This document shows positions 44,448 to 58,140 of a stretch of 64,000 nucleotides of DNA, piece after piece. Location of the stretch: NCBI GenBank assembly GCA_029717555.1, contig JAMDHS010000082.1, positions 1-64,000 of the forward strand, read 5' to 3'. Under the pieces are notes generated by a model. It made no database searches and was not told the DNA's origin. It saw only the letters and a list, made by a program, of their open reading frames with translations. Both the position numbers and the translations under genes were made by a program. The stretch is from Peribolospora baueri. Its lineage: Eukaryota; Basidiomycota; Peribolosporomycetes; Peribolosporales; Peribolosporaceae. Within the stretch, counting starts at the first letter, position 1. Each line of letters starts with the position of its first letter.

Positions 44448-45333
44448 GTTCCCGTTGTCGAGGAGGATAAAAGAGAAGGCGAAGCCGAAAGGAACGAACT
44501 TAAAGACCGTCCGAGAATGACGCGCGTTGACGATGCGAGGGAGGTGGAGGTACTAGGGCGAGCCTGCCGAACGCCCTCCGAGATCTAATCAGATGTAACC
44601 CTACTTCCTCTTTTTCGCACGGCCCGGACGTGTAAGATCGCAACAGGCAACTCGGAATATGCACGAGAGTCTGAGACATTGTTGCTCTCGATGGCTCACA
44701 TGTGTACTGCTTGGTCAACGTTCGGATCGTCCTCTCCGTGGATCTGCACGCCGCTACCCTTGCGCGGCTTCCGTGCTCGTTATCTGCATACGTGCCTATC
44801 GTTCAGCGTCCCGGCTGCTTGAAGACAGCGCTTGAGCTGTGGCGAAGCGCCCAAGCTTGAGTGACACTTATTGAGGACGTTGGGAAATAACGCCAGAGTG
44901 GCGCTCCTCCAGAACAGGCACAGCGGCGTGGCTCGAGCCAGCCAGCCACCTGCTTAGCGGGCTGGCTTGGCTGAGGAAGACTAGACAATGACGTAAACAT
45001 AGTGATAACTGGATATAATTGGTAATGAGAGACGCGGCTGCCGATCGATGAGCCGCCCGATCGCCACCGGGACCCGGCGATCCGACAAAATAAGCGGGTT
45101 GCGCGAGTCGACCACCTCCCTTTCCTTTCTCCTCCACCACCATCATCCTTGTTCCTCTTCGTCTCTTCGACGTCTCGTCTCGCTTCAACTTGCTCTGTAC
45201 TACCGCTTTGTCTGTTTGCCTTTCTCCTTATATAACGTCAGCCGCCGGCTCGCCCGTAGGCTCCGTCTAGTCTAGCTAAGGCCGCACAGTCCCGTCACCC
45301 TCACGAACGAGCGAACGATTCAACGCCGCCACA
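44448..45333. promoter_or_regulatory. Divergent promoter, HapX / MARVEL gene
   Basis: 886 bp without a gene. TTATCTG at 44780-44786 (CAGATAA on the HapX strand) and TGATAA at about 45003 are GATA-factor core sites; ATTGG near 45017 is a CCAAT box on the other strand. HapX genes in other fungi are repressed by a GATA factor under iron sufficiency, so these are candidate iron-control sites. A pyrimidine-rich tract at 45115-45180 precedes the MARVEL gene. Confidence 0.4.
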
Positions 45334-46388
45334 ATGGACACGGAGCGTGCCGTTCGCAGGGGACACCCCATCTTGTATGGCATGCTCGGTAAGTCGCGCC
45401 CGTACTCCTGCTTCGACATGCTGCGCTTCGCCATGGCGAGATGGGTCCGTTGGACTGACCGTCCGACCGTCCCTTGTCACACCGCTCCCCTCCCTTTCTG
45501 TCCGGATCCAATGTCCTCAATGATGGTCTTCGCAACGACGAAAAAATAGCCTTATTTTCCCTCATCGACGGGATTATGTCCTCCGTCATCGCAGCCTTCT
45601 ACAACGAACACCATAACTACCCTTCCATCACCATTCGAGATCGCGTGAGATTCGTTGTCGTGAGTACTCGGTTTTCATCCTTTTCGTTTTTCTTCTACTC
45701 TGCACAAAGGAGGAGGACCAGGAGGCGGAGCTCTTTGATCCCTTCTATTTGCGGAGTAATGTCAACCTCTTTTAACTCGTTTTGCCTGTACTGGTTACTC
45801 CTATCAGTTCGCGTCATGGTGGACCTTCCTTTTCGCCATCCTCTACGTGAGTCTCTCTTTTAACACGCTTGCCTGTGCGCCTGGCGCGAGAGAAGGGGAG
45901 CTGATTATATCATCTTTCCGATACTGCGCTCGCTCTCGCTCGCAGTCCGTCTTCTTCCTTGGGGGTATTGGCGGAGCGTTCACTAGTATCGCTTCTCACG
46001 GCATCTGGATCTTCATCACGGTGAGTGCCGGTCTGCCGATGGCTCCGACCATCACGTTTAGGAGTCTAGCTGTGTAGTTGATTACCGTCTCGATCTTTCG
46101 CCCCCTGTTGTTCCCCCTCTTCCCCACCCGTCCCTTCGGTGATATTACCTTCTCCTTTTCCGATAGCTCGTCATCTGGGCAGCTGCAGCAGGCGCGATCA
46201 CCAACGGCCTCAAGGGTGGCCTAGGCTCATGCTCATACAACGCACCGGCTTACTGCAAGACGCTCAATGCCATCATTGCCTTCTCGTGGATCAACTTCGC
46301 CATCGTCGCCTTGCTCACCATCTTCATCATTCTCATCGGCGGTGGTGCCTTCAGGAAGGGGAACGGGCTTAAGAGGGGGCTGGTATGA
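45334..46388 (+). CDS. MARVEL-domain four-TM membrane protein
   Basis: Small integral membrane protein of the MARVEL/eisosome-associated (Nce102-like or Fhn1-like) class, probably at the plasma membrane. Exon 1 gives MDTERAVRRGHPILYGMLG. The next gives NVLNDGLRNDEKIALFSLID, then NYPSITIRDRVRFVV. A short exon FASWWTFLFAILY follows, then VFFLGGIGGAFTSIASHGIW, and the last exon is LVIWAAAAGAITNGLKGGLG, then SYNAPAYCKTLNAIIAFSW, with the fourth helix FAIVALLTIFIILIGGG. It ends KRGLV at 46388. Five short exons and about 170 residues fit the family. The helix order and the Gly/Ala-rich third helix support MARVEL; the exact subfamily is inferred. Confidence 0.8.
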
Positions 46389-47002
46389 GGTTTAGTGGCG
46401 GCTTGCAAGACGGAGAGCGAAATGAGGGCAAACGGACACCGCCATGCGGACGGATGGGTGATTTGCTTCAGTCCATAAACCAAACACATGATCACCTGCT
46501 CCATCCGACGCGATATGCCGTCTGCCCGGCTCACTATCCATCCCAAATTGTAGCACTTCCTTCCCCCCTCTTTGTCCTCTGCCCTCACTCAGTCTTCCCG
46601 TTTCGGTCCCTCCTGAGAAAGGGTTTCTCATGTTCCTCTCCGCCTAATTGGCACATTGTAAGAATGACCGTGTCTCTCTGAGCGTCCCGTTGTACTCGTG
46701 TCGTGTCGTAATGGGATAACAATGAATAAATTGTGACGTGACGTGGGGTATGCATGTGCATAGCCACGGCTTCGGGGACCTCACATCACCGCCCACCTGG
46801 GTTGGCTGTGCAAAGCTGTGGGCGGGCGGGGTTGTTGACAACGGAAAAAGGTGTAACAAGGCTCTTGACATGAGGAACAGGTATTCCGGTCTCATGCAGA
46901 AGAATCCGTTCCCGTCGTCTACCTCAGCTCCGCCTCTACCGTACGCAGTAGGTTCCTCATGAGAAGCGAGGCGAAGGTATACTTCCGAAAGTACGACCGA
47001 CG
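46389..47002. other. Convergent 3' flanks of MARVEL gene and acyl-CoA carboxylase
   Basis: No gene supported; short frames only. Confidence 0.5.
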
Positions 47003-50000
47003 TCAAAATGTGTCTATCATGGGCCTTTTCTTTCCTATTCTGCCGCGCCAAGAAGGCCAAGCCCGCGCTGGACAGCTCTTGAGTCCGCGAACGATCCAGT
47101 GTCGCGTTTCGGCTGGGTCGATGACCTGTGAGGGAGAACGCACGGAAGGAGCGAAGGAAAGCAGTCGTCAATGGCTAGCTGCAACAGAAATACACACGAC
47201 TCCGACACCGTCCTCCGGCATCATCAGAGGCTGGCATGATCGCACCTGATCGATCTCTAAGTGGCTGGCCATGTTCTCTGCTTTTCCGCGCTCGTACATC
47301 TGGCCGACGAGACTCTCGAAGAGGTCCTCTCGTTCCTGTGGATCTTGGACCGCTTCGAGCTCGCGTCGAAAGGCTAGCCGTACGGCACCTTCCAGGCCTG
47401 CCAAATAGACAAATAGACGAAGAGGACCGTGATGAGGAGACGAGGAGCGAGGAGTACAAAGAAGCGAGCGAGCCGTCCCCGGCCGGGCAGAAAGCGCAAG
47501 GTGGCCCGCGTCCCACGCGTAGAGGAACGGGTCTGTATGGTGTGCACTTACCCATCCCGCCAAAGATGCCGCCAGGCCAGCTGACGCAGTAGAAGTTGGC
47601 GTGAAATCCTCCCCCAGCCATAGCCATAGCTCCCAGACCGAAGCCTCGCCTGAGCATTACTGCGAACACCGGCACCGTGGCGCTGGCGGCGGCGACAAAC
47701 ATGCGACCGAACACGCGCACCTGGGCACTCTTCTCCGCTTCTGGGCCCACTAAGAAACCGGGAGTGTCGATGAGAGAGATAATTGGGAGGTCGTATGCGT
47801 CGGCGAGTTGAATGAAGCGAGCCGCTTTGGACGACGACGGGCTGTCGATTGCTCCAGAGAGGTGAAGAGGAGAGGAGGCCAGGAGGGCGAACGGGTGTCC
47901 CTAAGTACAGGCAGTGGCAACAGAGCGCGGATAGGAGTCAATCTCGTATTCCAAGAGCATTTTTAAATCGGATCGGGGACTACTCCAAGCTCACCTCGAT
48001 CCTGATCAGGGCGGTCAAAATAGCTAGTCCGTACGTCGGTCTCAGCTCCAAGGCGCTCCCTTCGTCAGCCAAAGCTTCGATCACCTTGCGGACGTCGAAG
48101 CTCCGATTCCGCTCCTCCGGAACGAGGTGGCGCAGCAGTCGCTGGTCCGGACAAGACCACTCCTTCACTGGTCCTTGGAAGTAGGACAGGTACTTCTTGG
48201 CCACTGCTGTCGCTTCTGCTTCGTTTGATACGAGGACATCGATCACCCCGTTGGGTTCTTGTATTGAAGGAGGGCCAATCTGGTCGGGCTAGCGGGGATA
48301 AGGAGCAAAGGGGTGAGTTCACGGCGCCAGCAGGCGCGTGTCTGCGACCCAAATTTCTCTCGAGGCCCCGTTGGGCTCTTCCTTGCAGCCGGTGCACGCC
48401 TCACCTTAAATCGACCCAGCCCGCCACCCTCAATCATCGCCGGTCCACCCATCCCGATCCTGCTGTCCTTCGTTGCAATTATCACATCACAACAGCCAAG
48501 CAAGGCAGCGTTTCCGGCAAAGCAGTATCCTGAGACGACACCGACGAGAGGCACGAGTCCTGACAACTTGGCGAAGAGATGGAAGGTCGGCCCGTGCAGG
48601 CCGCCGATGCTGATCTGTCCATACGGTGTGGGAGTATGAGACGTTCGTTTTAGCTGGAAATCATTACAGCAGGACTTTCACAGACAAAGGACGCACATTG
48701 TTCGTGTCCACATCTCCTGGTCGGCCGCCACCTCCTTCGGCGTACAGCACCACGGGGATGATGTACTGCTCCGCAAGACGCAGTATCCGGTCCTGTTTCG
48801 CATGGTTGAAGAAGCCCTGCGTGCCGGCCAGGACGGTGAAGTCATCTGAATGGACGAAATCCGTCCGTAAATGACCATCCGAGTAATGGGCGGGTACAAG
48901 TTGGGAAGTGTACACTCACATACCAATAGCGCCACCCGTGACGCATCGTCGTCGAACAAAGAACGATTGACGCTGCCTAATCCGGTGATGATCCCGTCGC
49001 GGGCGGTTTGCCCCAGCAGTTCGTCAACGGATCGTCTGCTCCGCTGAGCGGCGAGGGCTACGATGGGACAAGATCAAAAGGACCATATGAGCAGCTTGAC
49101 AGTCACTCAGCCTGCCTGGCGAGCGAATGACCACCAGGGCGACTTCGGCGACTTCTTTATACCAAAATGCTTACCCATCTCCCCATACTCGACAAAGCTC
49201 CCTTTATCCACGAGGTCTCTGACGTTCTCCAGAGCCGTGCGCCGTCCCGTTCGTCTTCGACTCTCAACTGCCTTCCGACGACTTTCGTCAGAATTGAGCT
49301 GTCTGCGATGAAAGAGGTCTTGCAAATCCTTGCGGATGTGGTCTATGTCAACGTCGCCGATCGTCACGGGGGCCTGTGCTTCTGGAGAGTCGGAAGGGCG
49401 GAGGGTACTGCCGGCAATACAAGAGCGTGATCAGTTCAGAACGTCTCGAAGGGCACGGGTGCCATTCAACAGGAAGAGCTCACATGAAATACTTCTCCGC
49501 TTGCAGGATGTCGCCGGTAGAGGCGGTGATCTTGACAACCTGGCCACCTCTAGGTGAGCGAATGACGTGCTCCATCTTCAGCGCTTCCAGGACGGCAAGC
49601 TGCTGTTCAGGCCTGACCACATCACCCGGCTTGACGTCGATGGAACTGCGAAATTACCTCAAAGCTGATCAGCAGCGCTTTCCTCGGCGGACCCTACGGG
49701 GGGCGATGATGGCTTGCCCTTCTCCAACTCACACAATCGTCCCTGCCATGGGCGCTCTGATGCCGACGTGTCCATCAGGAAGCGGCTGGTCTTCGTTCGT
49801 AGGGATACGCGTTCGCTGAGATCGCTCGCCAACATCGCCCCAGAAACTCGCCGTCCTTAACTGAACCTGTTCAGCCTCTCCTCGACCAGCTTCGACAACC
49901 TCGTGCCAGTTCTCCTCTACCCAAGTCGTCCACACTTTGGACTCCCTCACCGCCTTCAAGCTCAAAATCCCTAGCAACGCGTCCTTGTTCGTCTGAATCC

Positions 50001-51538
50001 CCTCGATGACGAAGTGGTGCAGCGCTCGTCGAGATCGTTGGAGCACCTCGGGCCAGGTCGGAGCGGTGAGGATGAGTTTCGCGAGGAGGGAGTCGTACCG
50101 GCTCGTCACTTCGTATCCTGAGTATGCGACGGTATCGACGCGGACGCCTGGGCCCGTGGGTGGGACGAAGCAGCGAAGGATTCCTGAGGAGGGGTAGACG
50201 GTCAGGCGAGTGCTAGTGCCAGCGTCGGGAGCAATGTAGGTCTCTGCGTTGATGCGGAGTTGAAGAGCGTACCGGGTTGGCTGAGATCTGTCCTCCAGGG
50301 CGAGAGCGGAGAGGGGTACACCGAGGGCGAGACGGAGCTGAAGTTTTACGATGTCCATACCGTAAGCTTCTTCTGTTACCGTGTGCTCTACTTGAAGACG
50401 CGGGTTGGCCTCCATGAAAAAGAACTGGCCGTCATCTTGGACAAGAAACTCGAATGTACCGAGGCTGCGATACCTCCCTGCGCGAGCCATTCGAAGCGCT
50501 GAAGAGACGAGTAACGTCCTCAAGGCAGCGTTTATGGAGGGAGAAGGTGCGACCTGCAGAAGAAAAGCGGGGTTAGTTGAACGTTTACAGCTGGGTTGGA
50601 CGGTAGGCAAGCGTGAGAAACGCACTTCTACTATCTTCTGATTTCTCCTCTGTAGAGTGCATTCTCTTTCGCCCAAGTCCCTGACCTCTCCCCTGCCGTC
50701 GCCAAGAACTTGCACTTCTACGTGACGAGCCCGCTTTACCAGCTGCTCGACGTAGACTCTGTCGTCGCCGAACGCCTTGTGGACTTCTCCGCGGCACCTC
50801 CGGTACGCCTCTTCGAGGTCATTCCTCGCGAGCACGGAACGCATACCTCTCCCGCCGCCTCCACTGATGGCCTTGATCATCATTCCCGACCCGGGAGGCA
50901 ACGAGTCGAAGAACGCCAGCGCGTCCTCCAAACTCGTGTCTCCTTCGGTCCCACGCATGACGGGGACAGAGCAACGTCGCGCAAGCTCTTTCGCTCTCGT
51001 CTTATCCCCATACATCTCTAGCTGCTCGGGCGTAGGGCCAACCCAGACCATACCAGCCTCCTCGACAGTGCGTGCAAAAGCCGGGCTCTCGCTGAGAAAG
51101 CCGTAACCGGGATGTAGAATCGTCGCTCCGGCCTGCTTGGCCGCTGCAATGATGGCCCGTCCGTCGAGGTACGCTGGCGCTCCGGCGCCCGGGATGAGGA
51201 GGCTGGAGTCGGAGGAAAGGATGTGGAGGGAGCGCACGTCGTCTCCGGTATGTATGGACAAGGTCCTCAAAGGCGGATCGAGCTGCGAGGCGGCCAGAGC
51301 GATGCGCGCGGCGACCTCCCCGCGGTTGGCGATGAGCAGGACATGCTTCTTGTTTCCCAGGGCGGTATCTAGGTGAGAAGAGGAAAGGAGCGGAAACGAA
51401 GCGCCGAGTCGGTCAAAGAGGGTGATGAGCCGCCTCGTCTCCATGGGGGCCAACATCTCGTCGTCCGCCCTCACTTTTCAAGTGACCGGACACAGCGGCC
51501 AGGCGCTGGACGGCAGCGCTGCCTTTCTCCATGCCCAT
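47003..51538 (-). CDS. Single-chain biotin-dependent acyl-CoA carboxylase (BC-BCCP-CT fusion)
   Basis: Adds CO2 to an acyl-CoA using ATP and biotin. I start at 51538 (MGMEKGSAAVQRLAAVSGHL), spliced to GNKKHVLLIANRGEVAARIA. The biotin carboxylase half follows with ATILHPGYGFLSESPAFA, the ATP-grasp loop ISGGGGRGMR and FFFMEANPRLQVEHTVTEEA. Then comes the biotinyl domain with the biotin lysine in LEALKMEHV (about 49560-49590). The carboxyltransferase follows in two joined halves: VVLYAEGGGGRPGDVDTNN and VVSGYCFAGNAALLGCCDVI, then PFALLASSP, ISLIDTPGFLVGPEAE and MAMAGGGFHANFYCVSWPGG. The stop is at 47003 after PMIDTF. Domain order matches bacterial single-chain long-chain acyl-CoA carboxylases rather than fungal Acc1 (no central region) or two-subunit MCC/PCC. 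Substrate unknown. At least nine exons. Confidence 0.87.
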
Positions 51539-52198
51539 GGTAAGACCCTCTAGGAGAAGGAGCTCGTCTTATTCTATCACCGACCCGAGTCGTATGAGGC
51601 GTCGGTGTTGGTGTCTCTGAGCAAGGACGAGGGGAAATGGGAGCGACCAGTCGACGAAGACGGCATAGCATCCCCCTGCAATTCTACGTTTACTACCGGC
51701 CGACGACCGGCAACAGTCCACAGCCGAGTGGGGCGTGGTGGGCGGGGATGGGCCGCTGACTAAGCAGCCCTGCGCGAGAGCTTGCGTCTTGTCTTTCATC
51801 ATGTTCGTGATCCTCCTCATCCTTCTGGGCGGAGCGAGTGCAAGCTGGATCCCCGCCGGGTAGAGTCGCTGCGTGCAGGTTGGGTAGCGTATCAGCACAA
51901 TGTGTCATGAGCAGCGATGTAACATCACTAGGAACGAGCACGTCAGCTGGCCAAGCAATCACGCGCAAGAATCGTCGTACCTGGCTGCCGTCGTCGTGGA
52001 GCAGGCCAATGAGCCTCTCAGCCAGAGTTGTCGCCGCAGTCGATGCCGCTCACGTGTGGAGCCGTGATCGTGTCGCTGTAGCCGACGAAGTCAGTCCACG
52101 TACATGTAGTCAACGCAAAGTTGCGCAACGCACAAACGTGTCAGCGATTCCTGAACACTCTCTCGTCTGCGTCTGCGTTCAGAGGCACGTCGCGCACG
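51539..52198. promoter_or_regulatory. Divergent promoter, acyl-CoA carboxylase / alpha-beta hydrolase
   Basis: 660 bp between opposing start codons. Short frames only; no clear TATA box. It must hold both promoters. Confidence 0.45.
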
Positions 52199-54666
52199 AT
52201 GACTTTGCCTTTACTGCCCCGTCCGCGCACTGCTGGCGCAAGATGGGTCGCTGGTCTACTCGGCGGCCTCCTCGTCCCCGTCGTCGTACTCGGCTTTCCC
52301 GCGTGGGTCGTCCTCGGTGTTCTTTGTGCGAGTAGGTGCCCTCCTACGCTCTCAGGATACGCCCATGGCTCTTTCTGGAGTGGACCTCATGTTCCCTCGT
52401 AACCTTTTCTTTGTTGGCGGCAAACAGTGCCTTTTGTCGGCGTCGTCGCGATCCCCCTTCTCATCTCGCTTTCTTTCGGTAGGTGACCTAGCATCCTTCA
52501 GGAATCCTCCTCGTCCTGCTAGGCATTGACTACATTGCGCGGGGAACGCGTCTCGTTGACCTGGAAATGAGTTTTATATTTTTTCAGCTCTTCTCTATTC
52601 GACCGCTTGGCTCTCTTATCTTCTCCTCGCCCAGTCTGACCCTCCTCCCTCGAACGCAAGCGATGGCACACCTGCCAAACCGACCTTCTTCTCTCACCTC
52701 ACTGCGCCGCTTCCTTTCCTTCCGCTCTCCCCATCCCGCTGTTTCAAGGTTGACTGGGCCGCCTTCCGCTATGTTGCGACCACCTGCCAAATCATTTTCC
52801 CTGCCGGTCTAGATTGGAGCTATCGGAGGGTGATGATATTGGGAGGCAAGCAAGGCAAGGAGATCGTTAAGTGAGCAGCACGTCGTCTCCGTCCGTTCAG
52901 CCAATCCGGCGTGCTTCTCATATTTCTATTTCTTTCTCGTCCGTTAGAGAGAATCTGCCATATGGGCCTTCAGGCTGCAAAAAGTTCCTTGACGTCTATA
53001 TCCCCCGGTCGCCCTCCACAGCAGCTAACACACCTTCGACCAAACCTCCCTTTCCCGCTCCGTCACGTTCGACCCGCCGCCACTCGACGACACTGCTCTT
53101 CTCCCCTCCTTCCTCTCCCCAGCTCGGCGCGCAGGACGGACTCCCTCTGCCGCCGACAACGCTTGCCCCTATCGTTGTCATCGTCCCTTCCGCGCTCCCG
53201 CCTCTTCCGACGACTTCCCGCAAGGTGTATCTCCAGCTGGCGCTCCGATTTCGCAGAATGGGTTACGCTGTCGTCGTCCCCGACATCACCACCTGGCCCA
53301 CCGGGAGGGTGAAGGAATCCGTGGAGGATCTGCGACGGGTCCTCGAGTGGGTGGGAAGGGAGGCAGGCAAGTTCGGTGGCGACGTGGAGAAGATTCATGT
53401 CTTTGTAAGTGTGATTACGGTCTCCACACCCCTCATCGCTGCAAACCCTTCGCTGACGCAGTCCGTCCGCTTCCTGTACCCGCTCCAGGGCCACGGTCTA
53501 TCCGCCCATCTCGTGCTCCTCACCTTGCTTCAAGAAGCTGTAGTTCGGAGTCGAGACGCCCATCTCGAAGGCGCTTACCGCCTCGCGCGGGAGCGAGAGC
53601 TCACCGAGATGCGCGATGTTCTTGCCTCCTCCTCCTTTTCCGCCGCTAACAATGACACGCCTGCTGGCGTCGATGCGGAGTCTGGCGGCGTTCGCTTCCC
53701 TAGCGGAACGTCAGCCGAAGTGGACGCCGAGAAGGAAGAGACCATCAAAGCTTGGCGGGCTGCCCACGTTAAGGGCCGCGGCGCTACCGGGCCTCCTTGG
53801 CTTTCAGGAGGAGGTGACGTCGTCGAGACCGCAGAGGGCGAGATCAGCAACGGACTGAGGAAGGTGGAGATTTATGACGCGGAGGCAGAGGTGCCAAGGG
53901 TCGCCGGCGTCATTCTGTGAGTCCTGCGTTGCCGTCCTATCGCACATTGTAGTTCTACATGATGCACATATCCGTCGCTCTCTCGTTCATTTCTGATCAT
54001 GGCATAATCTCCTGTCAGGCTCGCCCCCGTCACGGACGTCATCAAGGCCTTCCGGTTCGAGACGCAACGGGGCGTCGAACACCTCTCCATTTTGAGGAGG
54101 CTCATGGGTCCTTCACATACCGCATGTCTCGTGAGTGTTTTCCTGGGAGTTCCCCTTGTGCTGACCATCGCAACCACGCGATCTTCCGCAGCCTTTCGAA
54201 ACTGATCTTCACTCCCCACCTTCGGTTGAAACCCCTTCGGCACCCGTGCGTCCCAGCTCCATTCTCCCGCCCACCTCCTTTATGCCTCAAAGAACATAAT
54301 CGACCTCACGCTTCTCCCGCCCAAGTTCCTGTTCATTCATGGTGGCAGGGACGAGGTGGTGCCTATTGAGCAGAGCAACATGATGCGCACCCTGCTGCAC
54401 GGCGTCGGCGTCGAATATGTCAAGCTTCGGGCCTACCGTGAACTGTTTCATACAGAGGCGCTCGCTTGTGCGTACTCCGTCCTCTTTTCCCGTCCAGCTC
54501 AGCTGTCCCTTCGTCCGTCCTTCCGAGTCTGCAAACTCGCATCGGCGGCGCTCACCATCGTTCCTCCCTCACCCCTTGGGCAGGCCTCTTCCTCGGTATG
54601 GGCAAGTCGCAACAGAGGTACCAGAGTAAAATCCTATCCGACATCGCCAATTTCATCTCCATATGA
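52199..54666 (+). CDS. Membrane-anchored alpha/beta hydrolase
   Basis: Probable esterase/lipase of the alpha/beta-hydrolase fold; substrate unknown. The ATG at 52199 opens MTLPLLPRPRTAGARWVAGL and a strong helix LLVPVVVLGFPAWVVLGVLC, followed by a second (FVGVVAIPLLISLSF) and a third (ILLVLLGIDYIARG). The catalytic domain starts near 52800 with DWSYRRVMILGGKQ and RENLPYGPSGCKKFLDVYIP. PIVVIVPSALPPL and FRRMGYAVVVPDITTWPTGR follow. An intron precedes GHGLSAHLVLLTLLQEA, the nucleophile elbow. Later come FLFIHGGRDEVVP (acid) and ELFHTEALA (histidine). A disordered insert sits between them. It stops at 54666 after ANFISI. The join near 52555 is uncertain because no standard donor fits well. Confidence 0.75.
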
Positions 54667-55282
54667 TCCCCAGCCCAACGCTTTCCCGGCTGTTTTTGCT
54701 TCCAACGGACAACTTTAAGCTTGCCATTCTACCCGCCCCAATCTTGGCCGGTTCCCTCTCGAACCTGTATTATCTTTTCTTGACACTACCGCTCTCTTTG
54801 TACCTTAGCTGTTTCCTTCTCTTTTTCTCCGGATTCCTTCGGAAAACCCTTTCCATCCTGCGACACGACTCCTATTTTGCACTACGGTGCCGTGTCTTCG
54901 CGACGGGGTGCGCGAATGAAGGGTAAACGGAAAAGAAACGAACGGAGCCTTGCTAGTAGTACAGAAGGTCGAGGTCAAGCCGGGTATCGCATCTACATGA
55001 CGGGAAGAGGTGGGGAGCTTGATAAAAAATAAGAGGGACCCCTATAATCCTCTCAACCCATGCAGACAGTGGGAAGAGGCAACGAGATTCAAGCGAAGTG
55101 GATGCCCTCGTCGTGGAAGGCGGACAAAAGCCTGCCGTGGCCCAAAAAAATAAATAAAAATATAAACAAGTAGAGCGAAATCGGTGGGTGTCAGTCAGCC
55201 TTGCCCATTTCTAGACCGAGACCGACTTAAGCGACGGATCGCCCGCGCCGCTCGACCGAGCCTGCTTGCTGACCGGCTCAAC
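54667..55282. other. Convergent 3' flanks of hydrolase and DIM1
   Basis: No gene supported. An A-rich run AAAAAAATAAATAAAAATAT lies at about 55143-55163. Confidence 0.5.
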
Positions 55283-56828
<1,546 letters not shown>

Positions 56829-56945
56829 CTTGCAAATGGTGGAAACGAGTGTAAGCGTTGGCGATAGTTTTTTTGCGCGCGCTCAAGAGCAAGAACACAC
56901 TTCAAAAAGCTGCGGACGGGTGCTGCGGTAGATCAGACCCGCTTA

Positions 56946-57164
56946 CGACTTCACGCTGTCGGCTAGCGCCTGAACCCTCGGCGAAAGACAAGGGGAAGCG
57001 TCCAGTGTCTGGAAGGAAGTGCACTGTGAGTGGGAGTGCCTTCGTACACTGTGAGTGGGAGTGCCTTCGGGTGGAACAGGAGCGTGTGCACTTCCTTCCA
57101 GATACTGGACGCTTCCCCTTGTCTTTCGCCGAGGGTTCAGGCGCTAGCCGACAGCGTGAAGTCG
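56946..57164. repeat. 219-bp foldback element (long inverted repeat)
   Basis: The left arm 56946-57024 is the reverse complement of the right arm 57086-57164 over 79 bp with one mismatch (GTGTCT versus the complement of AGATAC). The 61-bp loop holds two direct copies of a 23-bp unit that begins CACTGTGAGTGGGAGTGCC; the first copy starts inside the left arm at 57022. No open frame is attached. The arms would form a very stable hairpin in RNA or single-stranded DNA. It may be a non-autonomous foldback or MITE-like element, or a locus making small RNA. Confidence 0.9.
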
Positions 57165-57893
57165 CACGGCGGTCGTACTCGCCCGCGCCGATCGGACCCT
57201 TTTGCCCAGCGACGCTACTCATCCAAGTAGGGAGGCTCGGTTGTTATATTAACATATCACGCTTCCTTATTTTCGTCTTTGCCTCCCTCGTCAGTTACCC
57301 AACGAACAGGTATTTTCTCATCACTCTCCACAACCCATTCGTCGGAGATTTCCGTCAGCACAAAACGGAAACGTTAAGAGACGAAAGTGGGATGAGGGCA
57401 TCCAAGAAAGCCTGGCGCAGGCAGAGGACCCCCCAGATCTCACTGAAGTCGAGACATTGTTTTGTCTTTGCAATCCTCACCCCGAGGTGGGACATGGTCT
57501 CATCCGCACTCAACAAAAGTCCTCGTCATAGTCAAAGGGCACTCCAGTCCCTGGGAGAAAGTATAAGAAGGGCTCCGTTCCCCGCCTGTTCTTCCTCCAT
57601 CTTCACTCCAATCCACTCCACTCTACTCCACAAGCTTTCAATCCCTCTACTCCATAAACATCGCTGACAAGCCTTCTCCTCTTTCATCCTGCTTTGGCAT
57701 GACCCTTACTCCATACCGCCCAACACCGGGCGCCTGCTGCCCCGACTCCCATGCCTGAGTCTCGGACAGTCAAGAGCGGATGATACTCTATCCCTGCTGC
57801 GCTACCAAGTGAGTCGGAGAGTCAGGCCTTGTGCTCTCGAGAATTGAACGAAGACTTACCAGAACGTCATCGATGTTTTCACGGCCGCCTTCG

Positions 57894-58140
57894 CGCGCAC
57901 CATTACTACCGCTTTAGCTAGGTCGCCTGACGCCTATGTCGCACCCGCGCTTCGACCGCTTCCGCTAGGTCGCCTGACGCCTATGCCGCACCCGCGCATC
58001 ACTACCGCTTCAAACCGGTCGCTCGTTCTCACACAAACGCGACCTAGGCCGCCCTCGCACACCACTACCGCTTCAGCCACATCGCCTGTTCCCACACAGA
58101 GCATCTGGGCCGCGCACGCACACCACTACCGCTTCAGCCT
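57894..58140. repeat. Degenerate tandem repeats, about 50-60-bp units
   Basis: Four or five imperfect copies of a unit containing CACCACTACCGCTTCAGC followed by a GTCGCCTG segment. Two adjacent units share CTAGGTCGCCTGACGCCTAT almost exactly. Confidence 0.65.

Noticed and set aside
57240-57720. A TATA-like box with a pyrimidine-rich CACTCC leader looks like an element promoter or a solo long terminal repeat.
   Set aside because: No matching second copy, terminal inverted bases or target duplication was seen; left as unexplained intergenic sequence.
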